DNA of 6,434 nt from JBPBPI01 sp050954885 (GCA_050954885.1 JBPBPI010000027.1:1-6434); one strand, 5' to 3'; positions 1 to 6,224 are shown, numbered from the stretch's first letter. The notes: generated by a model from the letters alone, not told the origin. Translations and numbers: made by a program.

Positions 1-1
1 T

Positions 2-112
2 CAATATAAAACAGAACACGTTCCCTTAAATCTATGCTATATCCGTAACTCATTCACTCAAAATATCAAAGACAAATCATTACGTCAATCAGCTATAATA
101 TTAAAAAGATAA
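2..112 (+). pseudogene. Coding-like fragment upstream of the protease, ends in stop
   Basis: This frame is open from the window edge to a TAA at 110-112, and its 36 codons begin QYKTEHVPLNLCYIRNSF. The composition looks protein-like but I do not recognise the family. The protease frame opens only 5 bp after this stop in a different frame, and it has no ATG. Two readings are possible: this is the normal C-terminus of a separate upstream gene, or it is the N-terminal part of the protease gene cut off by frameshifts. The second reading is favoured slightly by an A5 run at 103-107 and a tandem AAATG AAATG at 111-120. Adding one A and removing one 5-bp copy would join the two frames without a stop. 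Chance openness of 36 codons in AT-rich DNA is not negligible. Confidence 0.35.
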
Positions 113-116
113 ATGA

Positions 117-374
117 AATGAAATTAATTTAAATGATATTTTACCTGGTGATATTAATGGTACTTATAATTTTGCTGAATATACATATCAAAATAGCTAT
201 GGCTTAAACAATCAAAATATATATTTACTTTGTGGCCAAAATTGCTCTGAAGATGAATTTAAAAGAGTAAAAGAAATTTTTAAAACAAAAACTCAATTTA
301 CTTCTAAAAATGAAAAAAATAATGTAAATGCATATTATGCAACGCGCGCGCGCTCAAACTTTTTTCAAGTCGGT
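117..374 (+). other. In-frame 5' extension of the protease reading frame, no ATG
   Basis: The protease frame stays open for 86 codons upstream of the TTG at 375, back to a TGA at 114-116. In DNA this AT-rich, so long a stop-free run is unlikely by chance, so these bases were probably translated. The predicted residues are polar and Asn/Tyr-rich (for example NDILPGDINGTYNFAEY), followed by a Lys/Glu-rich stretch, and look like a soluble region N-terminal to a catalytic domain. No ATG, GTG or TTG occurs in frame before 375. Either a rare start such as ATT at 123 or 138 is used, or the true start lies further upstream and has been separated by frameshift. It also contains an 11-base alternating CG tract at 343-353. 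Confidence 0.5.
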
Positions 375-1013
375 TTGTATCCACGCTTGGCGCCTACTGC
401 TCTTTCAATAAAACTAAAAAATGCTTTGGTAAACGATTTTGGTCAAGATTATTGGACATCTTCAACCTGTAAGTATGATCGTGGTTATGAAGAATCTTCC
501 ATTTTTCAATATGCTGACCGCGATCAAGGATTAAGCATTGTAACAAATCCTATTCATGATTTAAGCAATCAATCATCGCCAATGGAAAAAGTTAAGAGCG
601 GAAATTTATCCTTTCAACACGCTTGGCAAGCCGTTAAAGATTATCAATTTGACTCAAATTCTTCAAATGTCCGTATTTTAATGCCATTGGGTGAAAGCAA
701 TAAAATGGCAGGTCTCAAACGCAATCATTGGACAACGTTGATGTTTACAAAAGATGGTTCGGCTTGGGATGCCACGCTTTATGATTCTAAAGGTTTTTTA
801 GACAGTCTATACAGCCGTCAAGTCATTGCTGATGCTTTATCAAAAGAAGGTATCAAACTGAATTATCAATTTTTAGGTCATCAAGGACTTCGCAGTAATA
901 GTGACTGTGGATATTTCTCAATTGCTTATATTCTTAAAGCTTTGCAAGGAAAAAATATTGCAGACTTAACCAATCAAGAATTAAGTAAAAAATTTATTGA
1001 ATTTAATAAATAA
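375..1013 (+). CDS. Ulp1/C48-like (CE clan) cysteine protease, possible host-directed effector
   Basis: The product is 212 residues if the TTG at 375 is the start. Its C-terminal half carries the arrangement of CE-clan cysteine proteases (Ulp1/SENP deSUMOylases and bacterial deubiquitinase, deSUMOylase or acetyltransferase effectors). These are His118-Trp119, Asp137 in YDSKG, Gln170 in GHQGL, and Cys178 in the hallmark SDCGYF followed by a hydrophobic helix. The spacing (about 18 residues His to Asp, 8 from Gln to Cys) fits the family. All four catalytic positions are present, so the domain looks active. By family knowledge it would cleave or process a ubiquitin-like modifier; the substrate is unknown. 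No signal peptide or membrane segment is visible. The start is doubtful, since the TTG has no convincing ribosome binding site and the frame is open back to 117. The first in-frame ATG (582) would give a shorter protein that still keeps the catalytic residues. The gene converges on groEL with no terminator of its own visible. Confidence 0.75.
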   Translation: MYPRLAPTALSIKLKNALVNDFGQDYWTSSTCKYDRGYEESSIFQYADRDQGLSIVTNPIHDLSNQSSPMEKVKSGNLSFQHAWQAVKDYQFDSNSSNVRILMPLGESNKMAGLKRNHWTTLMFTKDGSAWDATLYDSKGFLDSLYSRQVIADALSKEGIKLNYQFLGHQGLRSNSDCGYFSIAYILKALQGKNIADLTNQELSKKFIEFNK

Positions 1014-1021
1014 TATGATTT

Positions 1022-1047
1022 AAAAAAAGGCTGTCGCAATGACAGCC
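1022..1047 (-). terminator. Rho-independent terminator of groES-groEL
   Basis: Read on the - strand, this is a perfect 7-bp stem (GGCTGTC/GACAGCC) with a 5-base loop, followed at once by seven T residues. It lies 33 bp past the groEL stop. On the + strand the hairpin is not followed by T residues, so it should act only on the groEL side and not stop transcripts from the protease, which ends 8 bp away. Confidence 0.85.
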
Positions 1048-1080
1048 CTCTTGAGTTATACGTGAAAATAAACGCTTGGA

Positions 1081-2751
1081 TTAGAAACCCATGCCGCCCA
1101 TTCCACCCATACCGCCCATGCCACCCATACCCATGTCACCACCGGCACCAGCCATGGAATTTGAATTTTCCTTGGCAGGAAGATCAGCAACCATAGCTTC
1201 TGTAGTAATCAAAAGACCGGCAACAGATGCAGCGTCTTCCAAAGCTGTACGAACAACTTTAGTTGGATCAATGATACCAGCTTTAATCATGTCTACATAT
1301 TCGCCTTTTTGCGCATCATAGCCATAATTTGGATCATTACGTTCTAGCAACTTACCAACAACAATTGATCCTTCATCGCCCGCGTTGTTTACGATTTGAC
1401 GAATTGGTGCTTGAATTGCACGGTAAACAATTTCAATACCATTACGTTGCGCATCGTTAATAGACTTTAAGTTCTTCAGGTTAAGACTTGCATAAAGTAA
1501 AGCAGAACCACCACCAGGAACAACACCTTCTTCAACAGCCGCACGTGTGGCATTCAGGGCATCTTCAACGCGATCTTTACGTTCTTTCACTTCAATTTCT
1601 GTGGCACCACCAACGTGAATGACAGCTACACCGCCAGACAACTTTGCCAAACGTTCTTGCAATTTCTCTTTGTCGTAATCAGAGGTGGTTTCTTCTGCTT
1701 GTGCACGAATTTGAGCACAACGCGCTTCCAAATCTGATTTATTGCCAGCACCGTCGACAATGGTTGTATCTTCTTTAGTGATGACAACTTTCTTGGCAGT
1801 TCCCAACATTTCAAGGGTTGTATTATCAAGCTTGATACCAATATCTTCAGAAATGACTTGACCGTTTGTAAGTACAGCAATGTCTTCTAACATCGCTTTG
1901 CGGCGATCACCAAATCCTGGTGCCTTCACAGCCACAACTTTAAGACCACCACGTAGTTTGTTAACCACGAGGGTTGCCAAAGCTTCACCTTCAATATCTT
2001 CTGCAATAATTAAAAGCGGGCGACCTTGTTGTACTACTTTTTCCAAAACAGGAAGGATGGTTTGCATGCCAGACAATTTTTTGTCATGAATCAAGATGTA
2101 TGGATTGTCAAGTTCAGCCACCATCTTTTCAGGATTGGTGATGAAGTAAGGAGATGCATAACCGCGATCAAAGTTCATACCTTCAACCACTTCAAGCTCT
2201 GTGATGCCGGATTTGGCTTCTTCGATCGTGATCACACCTTCTTTACCAACTTTTTCCATAGCTTGGGCAATAATTTGGCCAATTTCAGTTTCACCATTGG
2301 CAGAAATTGTAGCAACTTGAGCAATGGCTTCGTTGGTAGAGACGGGGCGAGACCGTGATTTGAGATCTTCAACAACGGAGAGAACCGCCAAATCAATGCC
2401 GCGCTTTAAATCCATTGGATTCATATTGGCTGTGACAGATTTGACACCCTCACGAACGATTGCTTGTGCCAAAACAGTTGCAGTTGTGGTTCCATCACCG
2501 GCAATGTCATTGGTTTTGCTGGCAACTTCACGGACCATTTGAGCACCCATGTTTTGAAACTTATCTTCAAGTTCAATTTCTTTGGCAACGGTCACACCAT
2601 CTTTGGTAATACGAGGTGAGCCATAGCTTTTTGCAATAACCACATTACGTCCTTTAGGACCCAAAGTTACTTTAACAGCATTGGCAAGAATATCGACACC
2701 TTGCAACATGCGTGTGCGTGCATCGGTTGAAAATTTAACGTCTTTAGCCAT
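1081..2751 (-). CDS. groEL: Chaperonin GroEL (Hsp60), 60 kDa subunit
   Basis: This is the full-length chaperonin subunit. It forms the double seven-membered ring that encloses non-native proteins and folds them in ATP-driven cycles with GroES in the cytoplasm. From the chosen start the protein is 556 residues, close to the usual 540-550. Visible landmarks are VTLGPKGR (28-35) and GDGTTT (85-90) for nucleotide binding, the hydrolytic Asp397 in DALNATR, the chaperonin signature AAVEEGVVPGGG (404-415), and a flexible Gly-Gly-Met C-terminal tail (about 540-556). Two ATGs compete, at 2757 and 2751. The AAAGGA ribosome binding site (2761-2766) is only 3 bases from the first and 9 from the second, and family N-termini start as M-A-K/A-K-D, so 2751 is preferred. 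The gene follows groES by 30 bp and shares its CIRCE-controlled promoter. Sequence flavour is alphaproteobacterial; nothing is truncated. Confidence 0.97.
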   Translation of the reverse strand: MAKDVKFSTDARTRMLQGVDILANAVKVTLGPKGRNVVIAKSYGSPRITKDGVTVAKEIELEDKFQNMGAQMVREVASKTNDIAGDGTTTATVLAQAIVREGVKSVTANMNPMDLKRGIDLAVLSVVEDLKSRSRPVSTNEAIAQVATISANGETEIGQIIAQAMEKVGKEGVITIEEAKSGITELEVVEGMNFDRGYASPYFITNPEKMVAELDNPYILIHDKKLSGMQTILPVLEKVVQQGRPLLIIAEDIEGEALATLVVNKLRGGLKVVAVKAPGFGDRRKAMLEDIAVLTNGQVISEDIGIKLDNTTLEMLGTAKKVVITKEDTTIVDGAGNKSDLEARCAQIRAQAEETTSDYDKEKLQERLAKLSGGVAVIHVGGATEIEVKERKDRVEDALNATRAAVEEGVVPGGGSALLYASLNLKNLKSINDAQRNGIEIVYRAIQAPIRQIVNNAGDEGSIVVGKLLERNDPNYGYDAQKGEYVDMIKAGIIDPTKVVRTALEDAASVAGLLITTEAMVADLPAKENSNSMAGAGGDMGMGGMGGMGGMGGMGF

Positions 2752-2760
2752 GTTCATAAT

Positions 2761-2766
2761 TCCTTT
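2761..2766 (-). promoter_or_regulatory. groEL ribosome binding site
   Basis: AAAGGA on the - strand lies 3 bases before the ATG at 2757 and 9 bases before the ATG at 2751. This spacing, together with the usual GroEL N-terminus, supports the downstream start. Confidence 0.7.
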
Positions 2767-2781
2767 ATGTAAATGTTTAAA

Positions 2782-3072
2782 TTAAGCAGCTAAAATGCCA
2801 AAAATATCGGCTTCTTTAAGGATGAGCAAATCTTCGCCATCAACTTTAACTTCGGTGCCGGACCATTTGCCGAATACGACGCGATCGCCTGCTTTAACAT
2901 CGAGGGGACGTACAGAACCTGATTCATCGCGTGTGCCATTGCCAACAGAGATGACTTCACCTTCGATGGGTTTTTCTTTCGCTGTATCAGGAATGATGAT
3001 GCCACCCTTAGTTTTTGATTCTTGCTCGAGGCGGCGAACCAACACGCGATCATGAAGAGGTTTGAACTTCAT
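2782..3072 (-). CDS. groES: Co-chaperonin GroES (Hsp10)
   Basis: This is the 96-residue co-chaperonin, whose heptamer caps the GroEL ring to close the folding chamber. The N-terminal signature MKFKPLHDRVLVRR is typical. It is followed by the mobile loop that docks on GroEL (about residues 17-33, including GGIIIPD), the GxVISVGNG strand, the AGDRVVFGKWSG segment, and the C-terminal DLLILKEADIFGIL. Length matches the family (95-97). A longer in-frame reading reaches back to an ATG at 3126, but the added 18 residues do not resemble GroES and would overlap the CIRCE operator. The ATG at 3072 has AAGGAG six bases upstream and is the clear start. It is the first gene of the groES-groEL operon, with 30 bp to the groEL start, and is controlled by the CIRCE/HrcA site upstream. 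Confidence 0.97.
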   Translation of the reverse strand: MKFKPLHDRVLVRRLEQESKTKGGIIIPDTAKEKPIEGEVISVGNGTRDESGSVRPLDVKAGDRVVFGKWSGTEVKVDGEDLLILKEADIFGILAA

Positions 3073-3078
3073 TGTTTT

Positions 3079-3084
3079 CTCCTT
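3079..3084 (-). promoter_or_regulatory. groES ribosome binding site
   Basis: A full AAGGAG lies 6 bases before the ATG at 3072. It decides the groES start against the longer open frame from 3126. Confidence 0.85.
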
Positions 3085-3115
3085 AATATTTAAATTTCTA
3101 CCGTCAAAACTTGAA

Positions 3116-3142
3116 TTAGCACTCATGAGTTGAGAGTGCTAG
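3116..3142 (-). promoter_or_regulatory. CIRCE operator (HrcA binding site)
   Basis: TTAGCACTC, nine bases, then GAGTGCTAG form the CIRCE inverted repeat (consensus TTAGCACTC-N9-GAGTGCTAA), with one mismatch in 18 positions. It adjoins the -10 element on its downstream side, where bound HrcA repressor would block groESL transcription at normal temperature. The hrcA gene itself is not in the window. Confidence 0.93.
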
Positions 3143-3172
3143 ATAATTAACATTTTGCCCCATAAAGGTCAA
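3143..3172 (-). promoter_or_regulatory. Sigma70-like promoter of groES-groEL
   Basis: On the - strand, a TTGACC -35 box (3167-3172, 5/6 match) is followed after 18 bases by an AATTAT -10 box (3143-3148, 4/6). Transcription would start inside the CIRCE element, the standard layout for HrcA control. The -10 register is less certain than the -35, because neighbouring AT-rich hexamers are possible. Confidence 0.65.
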
Positions 3173-3247
3173 AAGATTTTTTAAATAAACTTTAATAATC
3201 TTTATTTAATAGTTGTTTAATGAACTATACAAGAAAATTAGATGGTC

Positions 3248-3282
3248 ATCGCTTTATAAATGATTTATAAAGATCGCTTTAT
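3248..3282. repeat. 10-bp direct repeat pair with a 9-bp dyad between and across them
   Basis: ATCGCTTTAT occurs at 3248-3257 and again at 3273-3282, offset by 25 bp. A perfect inverted repeat, CTTTATAAA-TGA-TTTATAAAG, occupies 3252-3272 and overlaps the first copy. The cluster ends 6 bp upstream of a candidate -35 box for the MFS gene, a position usual for an activator. It could instead be chance structure in AT-rich DNA. Confidence 0.5.
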
Positions 3283-3288
3283 CTGACA

Positions 3289-3317
3289 TAAACAGATGCT
3301 GAATCAGTTATTATAAA
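3289..3317 (+). promoter_or_regulatory. Candidate promoter of the MFS-epimerase pair
   Basis: TAAACA (3289-3294, 4/6) and TATAAA (3312-3317, 5/6) are separated by 17 bases, giving a leader of roughly 55 bases before the MFS start. AT-rich DNA yields such matches often, so this is tentative. Confidence 0.35.
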
Positions 3318-3380
3318 TAAAATTCTAATGCTTTTTTAAGGTCCTGACTTTAAAATGTTTAAAACACCCTTGGAATATAT

Positions 3381-4700
3381 ATGACCATACAAAAAGATAC
3401 TTTGCCTTCTGAAACTTTAATTTCTTCAAAGAAATCGTGGCTGCCATGGCTTGTTTGGAGTGGTGCAGGATTATTTTATTTTTATCAATTTATTTTACGC
3501 GCATCACCCAGTTATATGGCAGAAGAATTGATGGATTCTTTTAAAGTTCATGGACTGGTATTGGGTATCGTTGGGGCTTTTTATTATTATGCTTACGCAC
3601 CCATGCAAATACCTTTGGGCATTATTCTCGATCGTTTTGGACCCAAACGAGTTTTACTGGGTGCTTGTTTTATATGTATTTTAGGGTGTTTATGTTTTGC
3701 TTCAGCGCCAAATTTAACCATTGCCTGTTTTGGCAGGTTACTCATGGGAGCAGGATCGGCAGGCGCATGGATTGGCAGCATCAAACTTGCTACAATTTGG
3801 TTTCCTGCCCATCGTCTTGGGACGGTGATTGGTGCGACCATGTTTTTAGGGACCGTCGGACCTTTTTGGGGCGGGCCTGTGCTTGCTGATGTGGTTGATT
3901 ACGCAGGGTGGCGTTCATCTATGTTTGTATTAAGTGGCATTGGATTAGGTTTACTTATTTTTATGTTTTCGACAATCAGAAATCATGAATCGGAAAATGT
4001 GCCTCACGCAGCGCACAAAACCCAGGCAAAGGTGATGGAAAATTTAAAGAAAATTTTAATCTCTGGTAAAGTCTGGTTAAATGCTTTTTATGCCATGCTA
4101 ATGTATGTGCCAATGGCTGTATTTGCGGATCTTTGGGGTGTAAGTTTTATCCAAGATTTATATCACATTGATAAATCAACCAGTGCCCGTATTGTCTCTT
4201 ATGTCTTCTTTGGCACTGGCCTAGGGGCACTCGTTGTCAGTTATTTTTCTGATCAAGTAGGAAGCAGACGTATCCCTATGTTTTTAGGGGCATTAGGTTC
4301 ACTGATTGTCTATATCTTAATTATTTATATGCCTGGTATTTCAATGACAGGCATGTGTTTTCTTACCTTCTTTGCTGGTTTTTTCTTCTCTGGACAATTG
4401 ATGAGTTTTGCTTCAGCGGTGGAAATGGTTCCTATCTCTTCCAGTGGTGTCGTCGTTGGATTTAGCAACATGATCATCATGTTAAGTGGTGTCATATTTG
4501 AACCCCTTGTTGGCTGGCTCTTGGATTTTAGCCGTGGGAGAGGTCAAATTAACTATAATCTTGAAGATGTTTCTTTGGATACATTTTCAATGGTTGATTG
4601 GAAATTTGCGCTCAGCTCGATTGTGATATGCTTATCTTTGGCCCTCGTTTTTGCCTATTTTGTGCAAGAAACTCACGTGGGAAGAAAAAAAACAACCTAG
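3381..4700 (+). CDS. MFS transporter, 12 membrane segments
   Basis: This 439-residue inner-membrane carrier belongs to the major facilitator superfamily. Twelve hydrophobic segments are visible at about 21-40, 58-82, 89-107, 112-136, 146-170, 180-197, then after a charged central loop (198-230) at 231-255, 270-290, 297-317, 321-341, 355-382 and 405-428. Motif A, the gating loop between segments 2 and 3, is G80xxxDRFGPKR90; a second, degenerate copy DQVGSRR follows segment 8. The stretch AFYYYAYAPMQIPLG before motif A resembles carriers common in Legionella, Coxiella and other intracellular bacteria, some of which import amino acids or organic anions. That comparison is from memory, and the substrate cannot be told from sequence. 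The start is supported by GGA at 3372-3374, six bases upstream, a weak site. The epimerase follows 27 bp later on the same strand, so cotranscription is likely. Confidence 0.9.
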   Translation: MTIQKDTLPSETLISSKKSWLPWLVWSGAGLFYFYQFILRASPSYMAEELMDSFKVHGLVLGIVGAFYYYAYAPMQIPLGIILDRFGPKRVLLGACFICILGCLCFASAPNLTIACFGRLLMGAGSAGAWIGSIKLATIWFPAHRLGTVIGATMFLGTVGPFWGGPVLADVVDYAGWRSSMFVLSGIGLGLLIFMFSTIRNHESENVPHAAHKTQAKVMENLKKILISGKVWLNAFYAMLMYVPMAVFADLWGVSFIQDLYHIDKSTSARIVSYVFFGTGLGALVVSYFSDQVGSRRIPMFLGALGSLIVYILIIYMPGISMTGMCFLTFFAGFFFSGQLMSFASAVEMVPISSSGVVVGFSNMIIMLSGVIFEPLVGWLLDFSRGRGQINYNLEDVSLDTFSMVDWKFALSSIVICLSLALVFAYFVQETHVGRKKTT

Positions 4701-4727
4701 TTTTTTAAGGTTAAAATAGAGTCAATT

Positions 4728-5741
4728 ATGATCAGAACCCTTGAACACTTAAAACAGACAACTTTTTTTGTCACAGGGGTTGCAGGGTTTATTGGTTTTC
4801 ATCTGTGTCATGCTTTATTGTCTCAAGGACATGAGATTGTTGGCGTGGATAACTTAAATGATTATTACGACGTTAATTTAAAAAAAGACCGCTTAAAAGA
4901 ACTGGCTGTTTTTTCAAAATTTCATTTTTATCAAATGGACATTCAAAATCGTCATGATATGACAGATCTTTGGAATCGTTGGCCGAATATTCATCATATC
5001 ATTCACCTGGCAGCCCAAGCAGGTGTGCGTTATTCTCTTGAAAACCCTTACTCGTATATTGAATCCAATTTAATGGGGCAGGCAGTTATTCTTGAATTAT
5101 GTCGACATCGAAAAGATTTTCAGCATTTAATTTATGCAAGTTCTTCATCCGTGTATGGCAAAAATCAACATCTTCCTTTTGATGTTAAAGATCGTTGTGA
5201 CCAACCTATCTCTCTCTATGCGGCCACTAAAAAAGCAGATGAATTAATTTCGCAATCTTATGCACATCTCTATCGCATTCCCATGACAGGATTAAGGTTT
5301 TTTACAGTCTATGGTCCTTGGGGACGGCCCGATATGGCGACATTTATCTTTACAAAAGCCATCCTTGAAAATCATCCCATTAAAGTTTTTAATTTTGGTC
5401 ATATGAAACGTGATTTTACCTATATTGATGACATTATTGATGGCATTTTAGGCAGTGTTGAAAATCCAACCACAGAGAAAAACACGCAAGATCTGCCACA
5501 CCGTCTTTACAATTTGGGATGTCATAAAAGTGAGTCATTAAAAGATTTTATTTGTTTGATTGAGAAAAATTTAGGAAAAAAAGCAACCTATGATTTATGT
5601 CCTCTTCAAAAAGGTGATGTGATTGAAACCTATGCCAATATTGAATCATCACAACAAGACCTTGGATTTTCACCTCGCGTATCGATTGATCAAGGGCTGC
5701 CAAAATTTATTAACTGGTACCGTCAGTATTTTGCCTTTTAA
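4728..5741 (+). CDS. NAD-dependent nucleotide-sugar epimerase, UDP-glucuronate 4-epimerase type
   Basis: This 337-residue extended short-chain dehydrogenase/reductase would interconvert UDP-glucuronate and UDP-galacturonate in the cytoplasm, feeding lipopolysaccharide, capsule or other surface glycans. Visible features are the Rossmann motif TGVAGFIG (16-23) binding NAD, Asp41 at the end of the second strand, HLAAQAGVRYS (93-103), the Ser cluster before VYG (138-144), the catalytic pair Tyr164 and Lys168 in YAATK, and RFFTVYGPWGRPDMA (190-204). The segments DNLNDYYDVNLKKDRL (41-56) and RFFTVYGPWGRPDMA are typical of glucuronate 4-epimerases (CapI/WbnF/LpsL type), which is why I prefer that over UDP-glucose 4-epimerase. 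The N-terminus is about nine residues longer than usual, but the next in-frame ATG lies beyond the NAD motif, so 4728 stands. AGAG at 4718-4721 is a weak ribosome binding site. No surface-polysaccharide cluster is seen around it. Confidence 0.9.
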   Translation: MIRTLEHLKQTTFFVTGVAGFIGFHLCHALLSQGHEIVGVDNLNDYYDVNLKKDRLKELAVFSKFHFYQMDIQNRHDMTDLWNRWPNIHHIIHLAAQAGVRYSLENPYSYIESNLMGQAVILELCRHRKDFQHLIYASSSSVYGKNQHLPFDVKDRCDQPISLYAATKKADELISQSYAHLYRIPMTGLRFFTVYGPWGRPDMATFIFTKAILENHPIKVFNFGHMKRDFTYIDDIIDGILGSVENPTTEKNTQDLPHRLYNLGCHKSESLKDFICLIEKNLGKKATYDLCPLQKGDVIETYANIESSQQDLGFSPRVSIDQGLPKFINWYRQYFAF

Positions 5742-5813
5742 AGATGACTAATTTTAATAAATTTATCTCTTTATTAATCAATGAAATTTAGCTTATTATG
5801 GTTTAAGAACAAA

Positions 5814-5842
5814 TTGATGATATTTGTTGCTTGGTTTTTAAA
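5814..5842 (+). promoter_or_regulatory. Candidate promoter of the IHF-alpha gene
   Basis: TTGATG (5814-5819, 4/6) and TTTAAA (5837-5842, 4/6) are spaced 17 bases apart, giving a leader of about 30 bases. The region is so AT-rich that other registers are possible. Confidence 0.3.
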
Positions 5843-5866
5843 ATAAAAATTTAAATAATAAAAAAT

Positions 5867-5871
5867 AAGGA
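5867..5871 (+). promoter_or_regulatory. IHF-alpha gene ribosome binding site
   Basis: AAGGA lies 8 bases before the ATG at 5880. It supports this start and hence the charged N-terminal extension of the protein. Confidence 0.7.
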
Positions 5872-5879
5872 AGATAGGG

Positions 5880-6206
5880 ATGGCCATAGAGGAAAAAAAA
5901 CAACAACAAAAATCAGGTCAAACAATTACACGTAAAGAAATCTCTGAAGCCATTGCGGAAAAAGTTGGTTTGTCACGACAAATGTCAATACAAATACTTG
6001 AATCGGTTTTGGAAGAAATGGCAGAAGGTTTAATCACAGCAAATCAATTAAAGATTTCTTCTTTTGCCAGTTTTAACGTTAATGACAAAAATGAACGCAT
6101 CGGTCGCAATCCTAAAACAGGTGAAGAAAAACCTATTACGGCCCGTAAAGCAATTTCTTTCAAAGCATCAGATTCTTTTAAGGAACGCGTATCAAAAGGA
6201 AAATAA
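5880..6206 (+). CDS. ihfA: IHF-alpha-like DNA-bending protein (HU/IHF family)
   Basis: This 108-residue histone-like protein is expected to dimerise and bend DNA in the nucleoid, aiding recombination, replication and transcription. The family fold is readable: N-terminal helices (about 17-50), the hinge KISSFASF (58-65), and the beta-arm IGRNPKTGEEKPITARKAISF (74-94) whose Pro78 is the intercalating residue. The arm wording KPITARKAISF matches IHF-alpha better than HU, which usually reads more like ITIAAAKVPAF. The subunit call is therefore likely but not certain. Oddities are a Lys/Gln-rich extension of about 16 residues before the first helix (typical length is 95-100 in total) and loss of both hinge glycines (usual GFG; here SFA). 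Alphaproteobacterial IHF-alpha commonly has SSFGSF, so only the Ala is unusual. The gene appears monocistronic, 138 bp after the epimerase, with its own terminator. Confidence 0.85.
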   Translation: MAIEEKKQQQKSGQTITRKEISEAIAEKVGLSRQMSIQILESVLEEMAEGLITANQLKISSFASFNVNDKNERIGRNPKTGEEKPITARKAISFKASDSFKERVSKGK

Positions 6207-6224
6207 AAACTTATTTTCAAACTT

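Larger units (their letters stand above)
3173..3380. other. Divergent intergenic region between groES promoter and MFS gene
   Basis: This is the non-coding stretch between the groES promoter and the MFS start. It carries two copies of a 10-bp direct repeat, an overlapping dyad, and a candidate + strand promoter, each listed separately. No RNA gene or short coding frame with a ribosome binding site was seen. The rest is very AT-rich. Confidence 0.6.

Noticed and set aside
133..207. A 24-residue hydrophobic frame (begins MIFYLVILMVLI) on the + strand
   Set aside because: No ribosome binding site precedes it, it lies fully within the longer open protease frame, and AT-rich DNA readily yields hydrophobic frames of this kind.
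1626..1880. An 84-codon - strand frame inside groEL
   Set aside because: It overlaps groEL in another frame on the same strand, and its sequence resembles no protein family I know.
1091..2542. Several + strand open frames of 69-110 codons opposite groEL
   Set aside because: They are antisense shadows of the strongly conserved groEL; the Pro-rich one at 1091 is only the complement of the Gly-Gly-Met tail.
3073..3126. N-terminal extension of groES to the ATG at 3126
   Set aside because: The 18 extra residues are not GroES-like and would overlap the CIRCE operator, while the ATG at 3072 has a full AAGGAG at ideal spacing.
3158..3166. CCCCATAAA on the + strand as the -10 box of a sigma32 heat-shock promoter
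   Set aside because: No CTTGAA-like -35 box lies at the right distance upstream, and it points away from groESL.
3593..3889. Short open frames on both strands inside the MFS gene
   Set aside because: They are shadows of a clear 12-segment transporter gene and have no start signals or recognisable content.
5754..5777. TTAATAAA/TTTATTAA inverted repeat as the epimerase terminator
   Set aside because: The stem is entirely A-T with an 8-base loop and no T run after it, too weak to call a terminator.
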